Shown here in pieces: positions 63,594-64,000 of a stretch of 64,000 nt of DNA. The translations under genes were made by a program, and so were the position numbers. The stretch comes from Verrucomicrobiia bacterium (GTDB lineage Bacteria; Verrucomicrobiota; Verrucomicrobiia; Verrucomicrobiales; Akkermansiaceae). Below the pieces are notes generated by a model. The model was not told the DNA's origin and did not search any database. It saw only the letters and a program-made list of their open reading frames with translations. Each line of letters begins with the position of its first letter. Position 1 is the first letter of the stretch. The stretch spans positions 124,001-188,000 of the forward strand of contig JAUIGV010000008.1 of the NCBI GenBank assembly GCA_030432565.1, read 5' to 3'.

Positions 63594-64000
63594 TCAGTTG
63601 ACTTTCACGACGAGTAAAGATCGGGAGGCCGGGGTGGAAATTTGGACCGGAACATCCTGCCCGCCCAGTTGAAGGCTCAGGGTTCCTGCCATTGAGTTGA
63701 TCGCGGACAGAACGAACTCCGTGCCCGGAAGAAGTTGCAACTCGGAAAGCCATTGTAAAAATGCCGGCTGGTCCTCCCGCACTCGTTTCAAAAGGTAGCG
63801 ACCGGGCTGGCAGTCGGCTAAAACAGCGGTCCCGTCCTGCCTGAGTTCGCCATCGGAACTCGGAATCGGGGCTCCATGTGGATCATGGGTGGGATGGTGC
63901 AACATCTCATCCATGCGACGCAAGAGCCGGTCAGACACCACATGCTCCAGGACCTCGGCATCCTCATGAACCTCGGCCCAGTCCAACTTCATCACTTCCA
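63594..64000 (-). CDS. DtxR/MntR-family metal-dependent regulator, C-terminal part (5' end outside window)
   Basis: At least 134 residues; the frame is open to the right edge, with EVMKLDWAEVHEDAE at the start, so the DNA-binding domain lies outside. The metal-binding and dimerisation domain is clear: WAEVHEDAEVLEHVVSDRLL and HHPTHDPHGAPIP supply the Glu, His and Asp ligands of iron or manganese sensors. A C-terminal FeoA/SH3-like domain follows (PGRYLLKRVRED, LLPGTEFVLSAI). Such proteins repress transport genes when metal is plentiful. Here the stop lies 30 bp before the DUF1552 gene. Confidence 0.88.
   Translation of the reverse strand, partial: EVMKLDWAEVHEDAEVLEHVVSDRLLRRMDEMLHHPTHDPHGAPIPSSDGELRQDGTAVLADCQPGRYLLKRVREDQPAFLQWLSELQLLPGTEFVLSAINSMAGTLSLQLGGQDVPVQISTPASRSLLVVKVN

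Overview
The window looks like chromosomal DNA of a Verrucomicrobiota bacterium, probably a marine or sediment member of the Verrucomicrobiales (inference). The evidence is three DUF1587/1595/1592/1588/1585 c-type cytochrome proteins, two DUF1552 Tat-exported partners, a 1200-residue PVC-type heme protein fused to DUF1080, two secreted sulfatases, large secreted lamin-tail and calcium-repeat proteins, and an LptD-like outer-membrane protein. No phage, insertion sequence, integron or CRISPR array was found. Almost no start codon inspected has a Shine-Dalgarno sequence, including those of the ribosomal-protein, RNA polymerase and EF-Tu genes.

Layout. 1-7.4 kb: the C-terminal part of a UvrA-type excinuclease, a membrane-anchored protein of unknown function, two type I sulfatases, and an AT-richer islet with one or two small unknown genes. 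7.4-20.7 kb (minus strand): the classic transcription/translation cluster in the order tRNA-Thr, tuf, tRNA-Trp, secE, nusG, rplK, rplA, rplJ, rplL, rpoB, rpoC. It starts at a promoter with a GC-rich discriminator and ends at a clear intrinsic terminator. 20.8-27.9 kb: a YmdB-type phosphodiesterase, a tightly coupled four-gene set (N-acetylmuramoyl-alanine amidase, SDR epimerase, transglutaminase-like membrane protein, GH128-like glycosidase) ending in a terminator, and a D,D-carboxypeptidase lipoprotein. 27.9-36.8 kb: the large heme/DUF1080 protein, a NhaR-like LysR regulator, small unknown proteins, the CCA-adding enzyme, and a fused protein resembling the siroheme decarboxylase subunits AhbA and AhbB.

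36.8-47.8 kb: a large lamin-tail surface protein, a TIGR01777 epimerase, LptD with an overlapping nitroreductase, an M16 peptidase and a frameshifted gene. 47.8-64 kb: two cytochrome/DUF1552 cassettes (one with an extra inverted cytochrome paralogue), a TIM-barrel isomerase with the threonine-degradation pair tdh-kbl, a LamG/calcium-repeat protein, and at the right edge a DtxR-type metal regulator immediately upstream of the second cassette.

Taken together the window combines housekeeping information processing, envelope construction (amidase, carboxypeptidase, LptD) and a periplasmic apparatus for sulfated polysaccharide or other extracellular carbon use. I did not find a convincing new defence or mobile system. 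The items most worth a second look are the AhbA-AhbB-like fusion, the DtxR-linked cytochrome cassette, the SD-less translation signals, the frameshifted gene at 47.3-47.7 kb and the AT-rich islet beside rpoC.
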